From the NCBI RefSeq assembly GCF_025263485.1, contig NZ_CP079863.1:3844001-3908000 (forward strand): DNA of 64,000 nt. The letters are read 5' to 3'. The translations under genes were made by a program, and so were the position numbers. The DNA comes from Mycobacterium sp. SMC-2 (GTDB lineage Bacteria > Actinomycetota > Actinomycetes > Mycobacteriales > Mycobacteriaceae). This document shows positions 41,701-50,884 of this stretch, one piece after another; positions within the stretch are counted from its first letter, which is position 1; every line of letters begins with the position of its first letter. The notes below the pieces were generated by a model, which was not told the origin of the DNA, searched no databases, and saw only the letters and a list, made by a program, of their open reading frames with translations.

Positions 41701-42359
41701 CCTGCGGCCAGCACGGTGACCACCATGGCGTCGGCGTCGCCCAGTCGTTGCAGCAGTTCGGGTTCGGCGGTGCGCAGCGACGCGCAGTAGACCGGCAGCG
41801 GCCGCCCGCCGGTGTCCTCGATGGCCCGGCACAGCGCCTCGACGTAGCCGGTGTTGCCGGCCAGCTGCTGTGCGCGGTAGTACAGGACGGCGATCGTGGG
41901 ACCGTCAATGTCGCAGGCGTTTGGCCGCTCCAGCTCGCCCCAGGTCGGTGTGACGACGGGCGGGCTGAACCCGAACCCCGTCATCAGCACAGTGTCGGAC
42001 AGGAACGCGTGCAGCTGGCGCAGGTTTTCCACGCCGCCGTGCGCCAGGTAGATGTGCGCCTGCACCGCGATGCCGGCGGCGAGCGTGGACAGGCCGGTCA
42101 GCTCGGCGTCGGCGGCCTGCTCGCCGCTGACCAACACCGTCGGCACACCGCTGGCGAGCACCGTGTCGATGCCGCCCTGCCAGGCGCGGTATCCGCCGAG
42201 GATGCGGACCACCACGATCGAGGTGTCGGCCAGCAGGTCCGGCAACTCGCTCTCGTCCAGGCGCGACGGGTTGGCCCACCGATAGTTCTTCCCGCAGGAA
42301 CGGGCGCTGATCAGGTCCGTATCGGACGTCGACAGCAACAGAATGGTCGGCTCAGCCAC
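38784..42359 (-). CDS. cobN: Aerobic cobaltochelatase subunit CobN
   Basis: 1191 aa, the normal length. CobN is the large subunit of the ATP-dependent cobaltochelatase CobNST, which inserts cobalt into hydrogenobyrinic acid a,c-diamide. Family segments such as FSAYPTKHARIGNAVGLDTP, HLGKHGNLEWLPGK, and GWGTSA-type VWGTSAMR near the C-terminus are present. No cobS or cobT is in this window. The start is 3 bp after the stop of an alpha/beta-hydrolase gene on the same strand. It corresponds to Rv2062c of M. tuberculosis. Confidence 0.97.
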   Translation of the reverse strand: MAEPTILLLSTSDTDLISARSCGKNYRWANPSRLDESELPDLLADTSIVVVRILGGYRAWQGGIDTVLASGVPTVLVSGEQAADAELTGLSTLAAGIAVQAHIYLAHGGVENLRQLHAFLSDTVLMTGFGFSPPVVTPTWGELERPNACDIDGPTIAVLYYRAQQLAGNTGYVEALCRAIEDTGGRPLPVYCASLRTAEPELLQRLGDADAMVVTVLAAGGLKPATVSAGGDDDSWNVEHLAALDIPILQGLCLTSSRAQWSENDDGLSPLDVASQVAVPEFDGRIITVPFSFKEIDDDGLISYVADPERCARVAGLAVRHARLRHIGPTDKRVALVFSAYPTKHARIGNAVGLDTPASAVALLRAMRERGYQVGELPGVDANDGDALIHALIERGGQDPDWLTEGQLTGNPIRLSAKEYRDWFATLPAELRDEVIRHWGPPPGDLFVDRTGDPDGEIVIAALQADNLVLMVQPPRGFGENPVAIYHDPALPPSHHYLAAYHWLDTGFGSHAVVHLGKHGNLEWLPGKTLGMSAACGSDAALGNLPLIYPFLVNDPGEGTQAKRRAHAVLVDHLIPPMARAETYGDIARLEQLLDEHANVAALDPGKLPAIRQQIWTLIRAAKMDHDLGLTERPPEDSFDDMLLHVDGWLCEIKDVQIRDGLHILGQKPPREAELDLVLAILRARQLFGGEHVLPGLRQALGLAEDGTDERATVDSAEAAARELVAALQASGWDPDAAERITDNPEVAAVLRFAATEVVPRLAGTAAEIEQVLNALDGRFIPAGPSGSPLRGLVNVLPTGRNFYSVDPKAVPSRLAWEAGVALADSLLARYRNDHGRWPQSVGLSVWGTSAMRTAGDDIAEVLALLGVRPVWDDASRRVVDLAPIPLAELGRPRIDVTVRISGFFRDAFPHVVTMLDDAVRLVAGLDEPAEDNYVRAHAQADLAQHGDQRRSTTRIFGSKPGTYGAGLLQLIDSRNWRDDADLAQVYTAWGGFAYGRDLDGREAVDDMNRQYRRIAVAAKNTDTREHDIADSDDYFQYHGGMVATVRALTGQAPAAYIGDNTRPDAIRTRTLSEETTRVFRARVVNPRWMAAMRRHGYKGAFEMAATVDYLFGYDATANVLADWMYEQLTQSYVLDPENRKFMAESNPWALHGMAERLLEAAGRGMWEQPEAETLSRLRQALLETEGDLEG

Positions 42360-42362
42360 CCC

Positions 42363-43031
42363 TCATTCGTACCGGAACGTCGCCGCGATGCGACCGGCGA
42401 CCTCGTCGGCCATGCGCTGCGCCGCCTCGCTGGTTCCGGGTACGTAGCGATCCGCGGCTTCGTCGTAGTCGGCGCCGGCGATCGTTCCGTGGTCGGCGTC
42501 CGGCTCCACCAACTCGACCGGCCAGCCGACCCGCCGGAGGCCGGCGGCGAACTCCCTGCTGGCCGTCGCTGGCACGACGCCATCAGCCCGGCCATGCAGC
42601 AACGTGAACGGCGTACCGACACGATGCGGCGAGAGTTGCTCGGTCACGCGTGCACCGAAAATCGGATCGGGGACCATGAAAGCGCCCGCCAGGCAAACCG
42701 TGTGCGCCAACGGCACGTCGGCGCGGAGGGTCAGGGCCGCCGCGGCGACACCTCCCATCGACCACCCGACGAGCACGATGGCGTCGGGGTGGCCGGCGCG
42801 CTCCCGGGTGAAGTCGAGCGATCCCAACAGATCCGAGCGCCCGCCGTCGTCGGCGTGGGAGTTCCAGTCCGGCGCCACCACCGCGGCCCCGTGGTCGGCG
42901 AGCCTGCCGGCGAGGGGACGGAAGGCGGCGCGGGCGTCGGTCTGCATGCCGTGCCACAACAAGACCGTGGGCTGCGCCGAGTCACCGTAGACATCGGCCA
43001 AGCGTCCCCGGGCGTATTCCACTGTCCTCAC
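42363..43031 (-). CDS. Alpha/beta-hydrolase upstream of cobN
   Basis: About 222 aa from GTG 43031; GTG 43037 is equally possible, and the still longer frame overlaps cobG's leader. VGWSMGG holds the nucleophile Ser, with LLWHGMQ as oxyanion-hole strand, GRADGVVP for the Asp and DADHGTI for the His. The fold is that of dienelactone-hydrolase/poly(3-hydroxybutyrate)-depolymerase-like esterases. In M. tuberculosis this slot holds the mazEF7 toxin-antitoxin genes instead. Probably cotranscribed with cobN; a role in cobalamin synthesis is not established. Confidence 0.78.
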   Translation of the reverse strand: MRTVEYARGRLADVYGDSAQPTVLLWHGMQTDARAAFRPLAGRLADHGAAVVAPDWNSHADDGGRSDLLGSLDFTRERAGHPDAIVLVGWSMGGVAAAALTLRADVPLAHTVCLAGAFMVPDPIFGARVTEQLSPHRVGTPFTLLHGRADGVVPATASREFAAGLRRVGWPVELVEPDADHGTIAGADYDEAADRYVPGTSEAAQRMADEVAGRIAATFRYE

Positions 43032-43127
43032 GCGCACGAGTGTGCCCCGGATGTCGTCGACGCAATCACCTAGCGCTTTTTGACCTGGCCTGAGGGCCCG
43101 CGCGCGCCCTGGCCGTACCGTGGACGG

Positions 43128-44225
43128 GTGGCCAGGATGCGCGACACCGACGCATGCCCGGGTGCGCTGCAGGTGCACCGGGCGGCCGACGGCGCCCTGG
43201 CGCGGATCCGGCTGCCCGGCGGCATGCTCACCGCCGCTCAGCTGGCGGCGCTGGCGCGGGTGTCCAGCGAGCACGGGTCGGCGACGCTGGAGCTCACCGC
43301 CCGCGGCAACGTGCAGCTGCGCGGGATCACCGAAGTGACGGCAGCGGCCGACGCGATCGCCAATGCCGGGCTCTTGCCCTCAGCGACACACGAGCGGGTC
43401 CGCAACATCGTCGCGTCGCCGCTGTCCGGCCGGGCGGGCGGAAATGTCGACGTGCGGTCGTGGGTCGCCGCGCTGGACGCGGCGATCTGCGCCGAGCCGA
43501 GCCTGGTCGAGCTGGGCGGCCGGTTCTGGTTCAGCGTCGACGACGGGCGCGCCGACGTCTCGGGGCTGTGCGCCGACGTGGGCGTGCACGCCCTCCCCGA
43601 CGGCTGCGCGCTACTGCTTGCCGGATGCGACACCGGTGTCCGGCTGGCGGCCGGTGAGGCGGTCGAGACGCTGGTGACCATCGCGACACGGTTTGCAATT
43701 ACACGCGGGACCGCTTGGCGCATCAAGGAATTGGACAATATCGAAAGCCTGCAGCCCGGCGCCGAACTCAGCCTCGCCCCGTTTCCCGCGGTCACCAGGC
43801 CGCCGGTGGGCTGGATCGACCAGGACGACGGCCGGGTGGCGCTCGGCGCCGCGGTACCGCTGGGGGTGCTGTCCGCGCGCGTCGCGGAGTACCTGGCGGC
43901 GATCGAAGCACCCCTGGTGATCACGCCCTGGCGGTCGGTGCTGGTGTGTGATCTCGACGAGGCCGTCGCCGACGTCGCGTTGCGGGTGCTGGCGCCGTTG
44001 GGCTTGGTCTTCGACGAACACTCCCCGTGGCTCAACGTCAGCGCCTGCACCGGCAGCCCCGGGTGCGCGCATTCGCTCGCCGATGTGCGGGCCGACGCCG
44101 CCCGGGCGCTCGACACGGATACGGCAGTGCATCGTCACTTCGTCGGCTGCAACCGCGCATGCGGGAGCCCCCTTGCCGGCGAGGTGCTGCTGGCGACCGC
44201 CGACGGATACCGCCAGCTACGGTAA
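43128..44225 (+). CDS. cobG: Precorrin-3B synthase
   Basis: 365 aa from GTG 43128. Two ferredoxin-like half-domains and the Fe-S cluster motif Cys307-x5-Cys313 ... Cys341-x3-Cys345 ([15 protein letters not shown]) identify the sulfite-reductase-like CobG. It uses O2 to convert precorrin-3A to precorrin-3B, so the organism makes B12 by the aerobic route. First gene of the cobG-cobH-cobIJ operon, divergent from the hydrolase-cobN pair with about 95 bp between; that is too short for a cobalamin riboswitch. Confidence 0.95.
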   Translation: MARMRDTDACPGALQVHRAADGALARIRLPGGMLTAAQLAALARVSSEHGSATLELTARGNVQLRGITEVTAAADAIANAGLLPSATHERVRNIVASPLSGRAGGNVDVRSWVAALDAAICAEPSLVELGGRFWFSVDDGRADVSGLCADVGVHALPDGCALLLAGCDTGVRLAAGEAVETLVTIATRFAITRGTAWRIKELDNIESLQPGAELSLAPFPAVTRPPVGWIDQDDGRVALGAAVPLGVLSARVAEYLAAIEAPLVITPWRSVLVCDLDEAVADVALRVLAPLGLVFDEHSPWLNVSACTGSPGCAHSLADVRADAARALDTDTAVHRHFVGCNRACGSPLAGEVLLATADGYRQLR

Positions 44226-44229
44226 TCGG

Positions 44230-44856
44230 GTGCTCGACTACGTCCGCGACGCGGCGGAGATCTACCGCCAGTCGTTCGCGACCATCCGCGCCGAAGCCGA
44301 TCTGACCCGGTTTCCGGACGACATCGCGCGGGTTGTGGTCCGGTTGATCCATACCTGCGGGCAGGTCGACGTCGCCGAGCACGTCGCATTCACCGACGAC
44401 GTCGTCGCACGCGTCGGCGCCGCCCTGCGCAGCGGCGCCCCGGTGCTGTGCGATTCGTCGATGGTGGCCGCCGGGATCACCGGCGCGCGGTTGCCGGCCG
44501 GCAACGAGGTGGTTTCGCTGGTGGCCGATCCGCGCGCCGCCAAACTGGCCGCGCGCCGGCACACCACTCGATCGGCGGCGGGGGTGGAGCTGTGGGCCGA
44601 CCGGCTGCCCGGAGCCGTGCTGGCGATCGGCAACGCGCCGACCGCCCTGTTCCGGCTGCTCGAGCTGGTCGACGAGGGGGTTTGTCCGCCGGCCGGGGTC
44701 CTGGGTGGGCCGGTCGGATTCGTCGGGTCGGCTCAGTCCAAGCAGGAGCTCATCGATCGTCCGCGCGGGATGTCGTATCTGGTGGTGCAGGGACGCCGCG
44801 GCGGCAGCGCCATGGCCGCCGCCGCCGTCAACGCGATCGCGAGCGACCGCGAATGA
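44230..44856 (+). CDS. cobH: Precorrin-8X methylmutase
   Basis: 208 aa from GTG 44230, 4 bp after the cobG stop. Characteristic segments: [26 protein letters not shown] and [14 protein letters not shown], with the catalytic His in RLIHTCG. It moves the C-11 methyl to C-12, turning precorrin-8X into hydrogenobyrinic acid. The stop overlaps the cobIJ ATG (ATGA at 44853-44856), so translation is coupled. Confidence 0.96.
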   Translation: MLDYVRDAAEIYRQSFATIRAEADLTRFPDDIARVVVRLIHTCGQVDVAEHVAFTDDVVARVGAALRSGAPVLCDSSMVAAGITGARLPAGNEVVSLVADPRAAKLAARRHTTRSAAGVELWADRLPGAVLAIGNAPTALFRLLELVDEGVCPPAGVLGGPVGFVGSAQSKQELIDRPRGMSYLVVQGRRGGSAMAAAAVNAIASDRE

Positions 44857-46334
44857 CCGCCCGGGGGACGCTCTGGGGCGTCGGGCTGGGGCCGGGGGAC
44901 CCGGAACTGGTGACCATCAAGGCGGCCCGAGTGATCAGCGAGGCGGACGTGGTGGCTTACCACAGCGCCCGGCACGGCCGCAGCATCGCGCGCGGCATCG
45001 CCGAACCGTACCTGCGGCCGGGCCAGATCGAGGAGCACCTGATCTACCCGGTGACCACCGAGGTGACCGACCATCCCGGCGGTTACGCCGGGGCGCTCGA
45101 AGATTTCTACGTCAAAGCCAGCGCGCGCATCGCCGCGCACCTGGACGCGGGCCGCAATGTGGCGCTGCTCGCCGAGGGTGACCCGCTGTTCTACAGCTCC
45201 TACATGCATCTGCACACGCGGCTGACGCGGCGGTTCAACGCCGTCATCGTGCCGGGTGTGACGTCGGTGAGCGCCGCCTCGGCGGCCATCTCGACGCCAT
45301 TGGTGGCCGGCGACGAGGTGCTCTCGGTGTTGCCCGGCACGCTGCCGGTCGCCGAGCTGACCCGCCGTCTGGCCGACGCGGACGCCGCGGTGGTGCTGAA
45401 ACTGGGTCGCTCGTATCATGCTGTGCGGGAAGCGCTTTCGGCATCCGGTCAACTGGACGACGCGTACTACGTCGAGCGGGCGAGCACGGCCGGGCAGCGC
45501 ATCCTGCCGGCTGCCGACGTCGACGAGTCCGGTGTGCCGTACTTCTCGCTCGCCATGCTGCCGGGCGGGCGGCGCGGACGGCGGTCGCCGACGGCCGGCA
45601 CCGTCGCGGTGGTGGGCCTGGGACCCGGCGACAGTGACTGGATGACGCCGCAAAGCCGGCGCGAGCTGGCCACCGCCACCGACCTGATTGGTTACCGCGG
45701 TTACCTGGACCGCGTTCCGGTGCGTGACGGCCAACGGCGGCACCCCAGCGACAACACGGACGAGTCTGCGCGTGCCCGACTGGCGTGCACGTTGGCCGAG
45801 GAAGGGCGGGCCGTGGCGGTGGTGTCCTCGGGGGACCCCGGCGTGTTCGCGATGGCCACCGCCGTGCTGGAAGAGGCCAAAGAGTGGCCGGGAGTGCGGA
45901 TCCGGGTGATTCCGGCGATGACGGCCGCGCAGGCCGTCGCCAGCCGCGTGGGCGCTCCGCTGGGCCACGACTACGCGGTGATTTCGCTGTCCGACCGGCT
46001 CAAGCCGTGGGAGATCATCGCCGAGCGGTTGGCCGCCGCGGCCTCCGCCGATCTGGTGCTGGCCATCTACAACCCGGCGTCCAAGACGCGAACGTGGCAG
46101 GTCGGCGCGATGCGCGACCTGCTGCTGGAACACCGCGAGCCCGGGACACCGGTGGTGATCGGCCGCAACGTTTCCGGGCCCGACGAGCAGGTCCGCGTGA
46201 TGCGGTTGGCCGATCTCGATCCCGCCGAGGTGGACATGCGCTGCCTGCTGATCGTCGGTTCCTCGCAAACGCAGTGGCATTCAGACGATTTCGGTGACCG
46301 GGTGTTCACGCCCCGGCGCTACCCACTCGGCTAG
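44853..46334 (+). CDS. cobIJ: CobI-CobJ bifunctional precorrin methyltransferase
   Basis: 493 aa fusion of two SAM-dependent uroporphyrin-III-methylase-like domains. The first (~1-235) begins [18 protein letters not shown] and is CobI, precorrin-2 C20-methyltransferase. The second (~245-493) begins [10 protein letters not shown] and contains [12 protein letters not shown] and [12 protein letters not shown], typical of CobJ, precorrin-3B C17-methyltransferase with ring contraction. The same fusion is found in M. tuberculosis (annotated cobI, Rv2066). It converges on the PPE gene, with the two stops overlapping. Confidence 0.95.
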   Translation: MTARGTLWGVGLGPGDPELVTIKAARVISEADVVAYHSARHGRSIARGIAEPYLRPGQIEEHLIYPVTTEVTDHPGGYAGALEDFYVKASARIAAHLDAGRNVALLAEGDPLFYSSYMHLHTRLTRRFNAVIVPGVTSVSAASAAISTPLVAGDEVLSVLPGTLPVAELTRRLADADAAVVLKLGRSYHAVREALSASGQLDDAYYVERASTAGQRILPAADVDESGVPYFSLAMLPGGRRGRRSPTAGTVAVVGLGPGDSDWMTPQSRRELATATDLIGYRGYLDRVPVRDGQRRHPSDNTDESARARLACTLAEEGRAVAVVSSGDPGVFAMATAVLEEAKEWPGVRIRVIPAMTAAQAVASRVGAPLGHDYAVISLSDRLKPWEIIAERLAAAASADLVLAIYNPASKTRTWQVGAMRDLLLEHREPGTPVVIGRNVSGPDEQVRVMRLADLDPAEVDMRCLLIVGSSQTQWHSDDFGDRVFTPRRYPLG

Positions 46335-47902
46335 TCGTTGCCCCAGCTGCTCGGCATCATCGGTACGGTGGGTCCGTCGCCCAGCCCGACGCGGGTCAGC
46401 GTCGCCAACCCGGCTGGCTGGTCGAGGCCCGATCTGGTTGCGGCCCCGGCGAATCCGACCGGTCCCCCACCCTGACCCGAGGGGTGCACGGCCTCCGGCC
46501 CTTCGTCGTCCCGGCCCGAATTCTCCTCCAGATCCATGAATTCGTAACGGTACGCGCGGTCCGTGGCGGTCCCGGCGCGGCGCCGCCGGGCCCGGGCCCT
46601 CTTCCTAGCCGCTGCCTCCGCGGCGGCCGCGGCGGGTGCCTCGACGTCGTCGGGCGCCGGCTCCTCCGACTTGCGACGCGCCCGGCCGCTGGCGCTGCCG
46701 CGCGCCGCCAGCCCCGACAAGCCGACGGCGTACAGAGTGTCGGACATGCCCGCGCCGATGCCGTCCGTGCCTGTCGGACCGAAACCCACCGCGGGCCCGC
46801 CGCCGACCGGTCCGCCACCGGCCGGTGTTGCTACGGCCGATGCGGGGGCGCTGGACATCGTCGGGGCGTTGCTGACACCCGCCGGGGCGGTACCGGGCGC
46901 CGGAGCCGGCGCGGGCACCGTCGGCGCGGGCGCGGCCGCCGGCAGCGGGGCGGCAACCGAGAGCGGGACCGCGACGCTGACCGCGGTGACCGCTGCCGCC
47001 GCGCCGCCAGCCGCCGCGGCGCCCAGGGCGGAAACGACCATCGGCGCGAGCACGACCGCCATTTGGATGGCGGCCTGCATGAAGGGCCAGAAGATCATCA
47101 GGGTATGGAAGATGGCCCACCCGAGCGCAGTGGAGAGGGCCGGCGAGAATCCCAATTGGCCGAAGAACGAGGCGAGCCCGTTGACGAACGGCACCGGCGG
47201 GAACGGCCAGCCGCCGGGGTTGAGGTCTTTGGACACCGGCCAGGCGAAGTTTTTGGTGTACTGCTGCAGCCACGCCGTGAGCTGGTCCTGCCAGGCCGGA
47301 TAGGTCCGTGCCGGCTGCTGGGTGTCGGCGGCGTGGGCCGTCGCAGTGCCGGCCTCCGCGCCCGGGGTGACGATCGGCGGCGCGGGCGTCGTGGTGGGGA
47401 CCGCCGCCAGGGCGGAGTCATTGACGGCCTGGTATGTGGTCATCGTCGTCGCCGCTTGCACCCACATGCGCGCGTAGTCGGCCTCGTTCACGGCGATGGG
47501 AATGGTGTTGACGCCGAAGAAGTTCGTCGCCACCAGCGCCGCATGGGTCGCGTGGTTGGCGGCGAGCTCGGGCATCGTGGGCATGGCGGCCAGCGCCGAG
47601 GTGTACGCACCGGCCGCCGTCTGGTGCAGCGCGGCAGCGGTCGTGCTTTTTGCCGAGCTTTCGAGCAGCCAGGTCAGATACGGGGTGTGGGCGGCGACGT
47701 ACTGCTCGGCGCTTGGTCCCACCCATGCGCCCCCCTGCACCCCGGCCAGGACCCCAGTGAGCTCCTCTGCGGCCTCGGCATATTGGGCGCCGATCGACGA
47801 CCACGTCGCGGCGGCGGCGAGCAGGGGCCCGGGTCCGGGGCCGCTGCTGAGCAAGGTCGAGTGCACCTCGGGCGGGAACGCGATCCAAATCGGGGCGGTC
47901 AT
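46331..47902 (-). CDS. PPE family protein
   Basis: 523 aa. The N-terminal ~180-residue PPE domain has Pro10-Pro11-Glu12, the WVGPSAEQY turn (a WxG-equivalent) and long amphipathic helices. A middle hydrophobic region (~230-320) is followed by an Ala/Pro-rich linker, a stretch of basic residues ([16 protein letters not shown]) and a C-terminal motif [14 protein letters not shown] seen in a PPE subgroup. PPE proteins are ESX type VII secretion substrates or surface proteins, usually paired with a PE protein; no PE or esx gene is near. I do not recall a PPE gene at this place in M. tuberculosis, so it may be an insertion. Confidence 0.92.
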   Translation of the reverse strand: MTAPIWIAFPPEVHSTLLSSGPGPGPLLAAAATWSSIGAQYAEAAEELTGVLAGVQGGAWVGPSAEQYVAAHTPYLTWLLESSAKSTTAAALHQTAAGAYTSALAAMPTMPELAANHATHAALVATNFFGVNTIPIAVNEADYARMWVQAATTMTTYQAVNDSALAAVPTTTPAPPIVTPGAEAGTATAHAADTQQPARTYPAWQDQLTAWLQQYTKNFAWPVSKDLNPGGWPFPPVPFVNGLASFFGQLGFSPALSTALGWAIFHTLMIFWPFMQAAIQMAVVLAPMVVSALGAAAAGGAAAAVTAVSVAVPLSVAAPLPAAAPAPTVPAPAPAPGTAPAGVSNAPTMSSAPASAVATPAGGGPVGGGPAVGFGPTGTDGIGAGMSDTLYAVGLSGLAARGSASGRARRKSEEPAPDDVEAPAAAAAEAAARKRARARRRRAGTATDRAYRYEFMDLEENSGRDDEGPEAVHPSGQGGGPVGFAGAATRSGLDQPAGLATLTRVGLGDGPTVPMMPSSWGND

Positions 47903-48048
47903 CGGCGGGGGCCTTCGGGCACGAACACGAATACCTCTTCGGTCGGGGCGGCTTACGGTCAGTGGTCGGTTTGCCGGACCGATTAGTTCCCGCCGGTTGA
48001 TTTCGCGTGCTCTTTGCGCCGGGACCGGGCATACGCAACGATGCAGGG

Positions 48049-49407
48049 ATGCGGTGTGACGCGGCGCGTGAAGCGCTTTCGGCTCGACTGGACGGCGAAC
48101 GCCCCCAGGCGCTCGCGCAGCAGGTCGACGCCCACCTCGAATCGTGCCGGCGTTGCCGCGCCTGGCTCATCGGCGCCGCCGCGCAGACCCGCCGGTTCTC
48201 CTCGGTTGAGCCGGTCGACGGACCCGACCTGGTCGCGAAAATCATGGCGAACGTCGGCGCGGAGTTGTCCGGGCGTCAGCGCAGGATGCGCTGGCTGCGC
48301 TCGCACTACCGGCGGTGGGGCCTGATCGGAGTCGGTCTTTTTCAGGTGGCGATCGCCGCCGCGCAAATCAGCGGCATCGATTTCGGCATGGTGTCGAGTC
48401 ACATGCACGGTGCGATGTCCGGAGAGCACCTGATGCACGAGTCGACCGCATGGTTGCTGGCGCTGGGCCTGGCGATGGTCGCCGCCGGCGTCTGGCCCGT
48501 CACCGCGATTGGGGTGGCCGCGATTACGGGCGTCTATTCGGTCGCGCTGTTGGGTTACGTGGTGATCGACGCCTTCGCCGGCGACGTCACCGCAACGCGC
48601 ATCGCCAGCCACATGCCGTTGCTATTGGGCCTCGCGTTCGCGCTGTTGGTGGCCCGGGAACGGGTCAGGTCAGACCGGGCGTCCGCCGATGCGGCAGACG
48701 CCGGTCACCCCGGCTGGCCCGTGGAGTCCGTCGCCGCACGACGGCGCGGTCACCTCCGGCCCATCAACCGGTCGGCGCTTCACCCCGCCGCAGCCGCTAC
48801 GACAGACCGTCGTAGACTCAGTCAGCCCGCGAAACGAAGGTGGTTCGCCATGACCGCGTCAAGCGATGACGAGGCCGTTACCGAGCTCGCCTTGGCCGCC
48901 GCGCGTGGAAATGACCGGGCGCTCGAGGCATTCATCAAGGCCACCCAGCAAGACGTATGGCGGTTCGTCACATACCTGTCGGACGCGGGCAGCGCCGACG
49001 ATCTGACTCAAGAGACTTTCCTGCGCGCGATCGGCGCCATCGAACGGTTCTCCGGGCGCTCGAGCGCCCGGACGTGGCTGCTCTCCATTGCGCGCCGGGT
49101 TGTCGCGGACCACATCCGCCACGTCCAGTCGCGGCCGCGCGCCGCCCCGGGCGCCGACCCGGAACAGGTCCTGCGCGCTGACCGCCACGCCCGTGGATTC
49201 GAAGACCTGGTCGAGGTCACGACCATGATCGCGAGCCTCACCGCCGAACAGCGGGAAGCCTTGTTGCTCACCCAGTTGCTCGGGCTGCCCTACGCCGACG
49301 CCGCCGCGGTGTGCGGCTGCCCGGTGGGCACCATCCGGTCCCGCGTCGCACGCGCCCGTGACGCGCTGCTGGCCACCGACGCCGAGCGCGACGACCTGAC
49401 CGGTTAG
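48049..49407 (+). CDS. Zinc-finger membrane protein in frame with SigC
   Basis: One open frame of 452 codons from ATG 48049 (AGGG just upstream). Residues 1-40 are an anti-sigma zinc finger (ZAS/zf-HC2) with Cys3 and His29-x3-Cys33-x2-Cys36. Four membrane spans follow (about 90-108, 133-152, 155-180, 187-205); the first loop is His/Met-rich (His118, Met119, His120, Met123, His127, Met129, His130). After a basic linker, SigC begins at residue 268 with no stop codon between. So the protein is either an anti-sigma-like/sigma fusion, or the first gene has lost its stop and sigC is translated separately from its own RBS. The role of the zinc finger as a SigC inhibitor, and of the loop as a copper sensor, is inference. 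Confidence 0.7.
   Translation: MRCDAAREALSARLDGERPQALAQQVDAHLESCRRCRAWLIGAAAQTRRFSSVEPVDGPDLVAKIMANVGAELSGRQRRMRWLRSHYRRWGLIGVGLFQVAIAAAQISGIDFGMVSSHMHGAMSGEHLMHESTAWLLALGLAMVAAGVWPVTAIGVAAITGVYSVALLGYVVIDAFAGDVTATRIASHMPLLLGLAFALLVARERVRSDRASADAADAGHPGWPVESVAARRRGHLRPINRSALHPAAAATTDRRRLSQPAKRRWFAMTASSDDEAVTELALAAARGNDRALEAFIKATQQDVWRFVTYLSDAGSADDLTQETFLRAIGAIERFSGRSSARTWLLSIARRVVADHIRHVQSRPRAAPGADPEQVLRADRHARGFEDLVEVTTMIASLTAEQREALLLTQLLGLPYADAAAVCGCPVGTIRSRVARARDALLATDAERDDLTG
48850..49407 (+). CDS. sigC: ECF sigma factor SigC
   Basis: 185 aa from ATG 48850, matching M. tuberculosis SigC in length and nearly throughout in sequence. Region 2 spans about 25-95 ([25 protein letters not shown]) and region 4 about 125-180 ([35 protein letters not shown]). 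SigC is an ECF factor of slow growers with no established anti-sigma factor; it has been linked to virulence and copper acquisition. GAAGGTGG at about 48835-48842 is a good RBS, and TAGACT (48813-48818) a possible -10. It lies in the same frame as the zinc-finger membrane protein upstream. It converges on cobK with overlapping stops. Confidence 0.96.
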   Translation: MTASSDDEAVTELALAAARGNDRALEAFIKATQQDVWRFVTYLSDAGSADDLTQETFLRAIGAIERFSGRSSARTWLLSIARRVVADHIRHVQSRPRAAPGADPEQVLRADRHARGFEDLVEVTTMIASLTAEQREALLLTQLLGLPYADAAAVCGCPVGTIRSRVARARDALLATDAERDDLTG

Positions 49408-50129
49408 TCCAGTTGGGTGACCCATTCGGCGGCCTCGTCGACGCTGCCCACCGCCATCACCCCGGTCGGTAGCGGCGGCCGCGCCACCATCATCACCGGA
49501 ATGCCCAGCGCCGCAGCGGCGTCCAGCTTCGCCCGCGTCATCTGCCCGCCGCTGTTCTTGGTGACCAGGGTGTCTATGCGGTGTTCCCGCATCAGCGCGA
49601 GCTCGCCGTCGTAGCGATACGGGCCGCGGGATAGCAGCAACTGATGGCGGCGCGGCAGCGAGCCAGGGGCGGGTTCGGTGACCGCGCGGATCAGAAACCA
49701 CGCGTCGCTGTCCGCGAAGGCCTTTGTCCCCGAGCGTCCGGTGGTGAGAAACACCCGCGAGAATGATTGTCGCGCAACGGCTTCCGCGGCTTTGGTGTCC
49801 GATTCCACCACGATCGCATCGCCGGGGTCCCACGCCGGGCGGGCCAGCACCAGATGCGGGATCTGCAACTCGGCGCAGACTTGGGCGGCGTGTGCCGTCA
49901 TCCTCGCCGCGAACGGGTGCGTCGCGTCGATCACCGCATCGATTCGTTCGTTACGCAACCAGCGGCGTAGGCCTTCGACGCCGCCGAAGCCGCCGATGCG
50001 AACCGGGCCGACCGGCAAGGCGGGGTCGGGCACCCGGCCCGCCAGCGAGCTGACGATGTCGAGGCGCGGGTGTAAGGCCTTCGCCAGCGCGCGACCTTCG
50101 GCGGTGCCCCCCAGCAAGAGCACTCGCAT
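49404..50129 (-). CDS. cobK: Precorrin-6A reductase
   Basis: 241 aa from ATG 50129, whose first base overlaps the cobM stop (TGATG). [16 protein letters not shown] is the Rossmann-like N-terminus, with HPFAARMT and [16 protein letters not shown] typical of CobK/CbiJ. It reduces precorrin-6A to precorrin-6B (6Y) with NADPH. Last gene of the SDR-cobL-cobM-cobK operon. Confidence 0.96.
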   Translation of the reverse strand: MRVLLLGGTAEGRALAKALHPRLDIVSSLAGRVPDPALPVGPVRIGGFGGVEGLRRWLRNERIDAVIDATHPFAARMTAHAAQVCAELQIPHLVLARPAWDPGDAIVVESDTKAAEAVARQSFSRVFLTTGRSGTKAFADSDAWFLIRAVTEPAPGSLPRRHQLLLSRGPYRYDGELALMREHRIDTLVTKNSGGQMTRAKLDAAAALGIPVMMVARPPLPTGVMAVGSVDEAAEWVTQLD

Positions 50130-50884
50130 CAGTGCCCGCTCCCCCGCACCCGCCCGGTCGAATACAGGTAGCTGTCGGTGAACCCCTCGGCGGCGAGGAC
50201 GTCGCCGACGATGATCACCGCCGTCTTCGTGATGTTGGCCTGGTGCATCTGGTCGGCGATGCCGGCGAGCGTCCCGCGCAGCACCACTTCTTGCGGCCAA
50301 CTCGCGAAAGCGACGACCGCAGCGGGCGTTTCGGGGCGATATCCGCCTTCGAGAAGTTGCGGCACGATGGCATCGACCTGGGCGGCCGCCAGGTGCAGCA
50401 CCAGCGTGGCGCCGGAACGAGCCAGGGTGGGCAGGTCTTCACCGGGCGGCATAGCCGTCGACAGGGTGGCGACCCGGGTCAGCGTCACGGTCTGCGCGAC
50501 GCCGGGAACCGTGAGCTCGCGCTTGAGCGCGGCCGCCGCCGCGGCAAACGACGGTACGCCAGGGACGATTTCGTAGTCGATGCCCAGCCCGTCGAGTCGG
50601 CGGCATTGTTCGGCCAGCGCGCTGTAGAGCGAGGGGTCGCCCGAATGCAGCCGCGCCACGTCGTGGCCGGCGGCGTCGGCGTCAGCCAGTTCGGTGATGA
50701 TCTGCTCCAGCGTCAGCGGGCCGGTGTCAATGACTTTCGCCCCGGGCGGACACAGCGCCAGAAGATCGTCGGGCATGATCGAACCCGCATACAGGCACGT
50801 TTCGCACCTTTCGAGGAGCCGTTGCCCGCGGACCGTGATCAGGTCGGCGGCGCCCGGGCCCGCGCCGATGAAATAGACCGTCAT
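50129..50884 (-). CDS. cobM: Precorrin-4 C11-methyltransferase
   Basis: 251 aa from ATG 50884, overlapping the cobL stop by ATGA. MTVYFIGAGPGAADLITVRG, YAGSIMP, LHSGDPSLYSA and EIVPGVPSF are the standard CobM/CbiF motifs. It methylates precorrin-4 at C-11 using SAM, giving precorrin-5. Length as in M. tuberculosis. The earlier in-frame ATG positions lie inside cobL and are rejected. Confidence 0.96.
   Translation of the reverse strand: MTVYFIGAGPGAADLITVRGQRLLERCETCLYAGSIMPDDLLALCPPGAKVIDTGPLTLEQIITELADADAAGHDVARLHSGDPSLYSALAEQCRRLDGLGIDYEIVPGVPSFAAAAAALKRELTVPGVAQTVTLTRVATLSTAMPPGEDLPTLARSGATLVLHLAAAQVDAIVPQLLEGGYRPETPAAVVAFASWPQEVVLRGTLAGIADQMHQANITKTAVIIVGDVLAAEGFTDSYLYSTGRVRGSGH

Noticed and set aside
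40854..43073. 739-codon plus-strand frame opposite cobN and the hydrolase
   Set aside because: Shadow of cobN; no domain recognised and no start context.
43032..43127. Cobalamin riboswitch between the hydrolase and cobG
   Set aside because: The gap is under 100 bp and I see no B12-box-like sequence.
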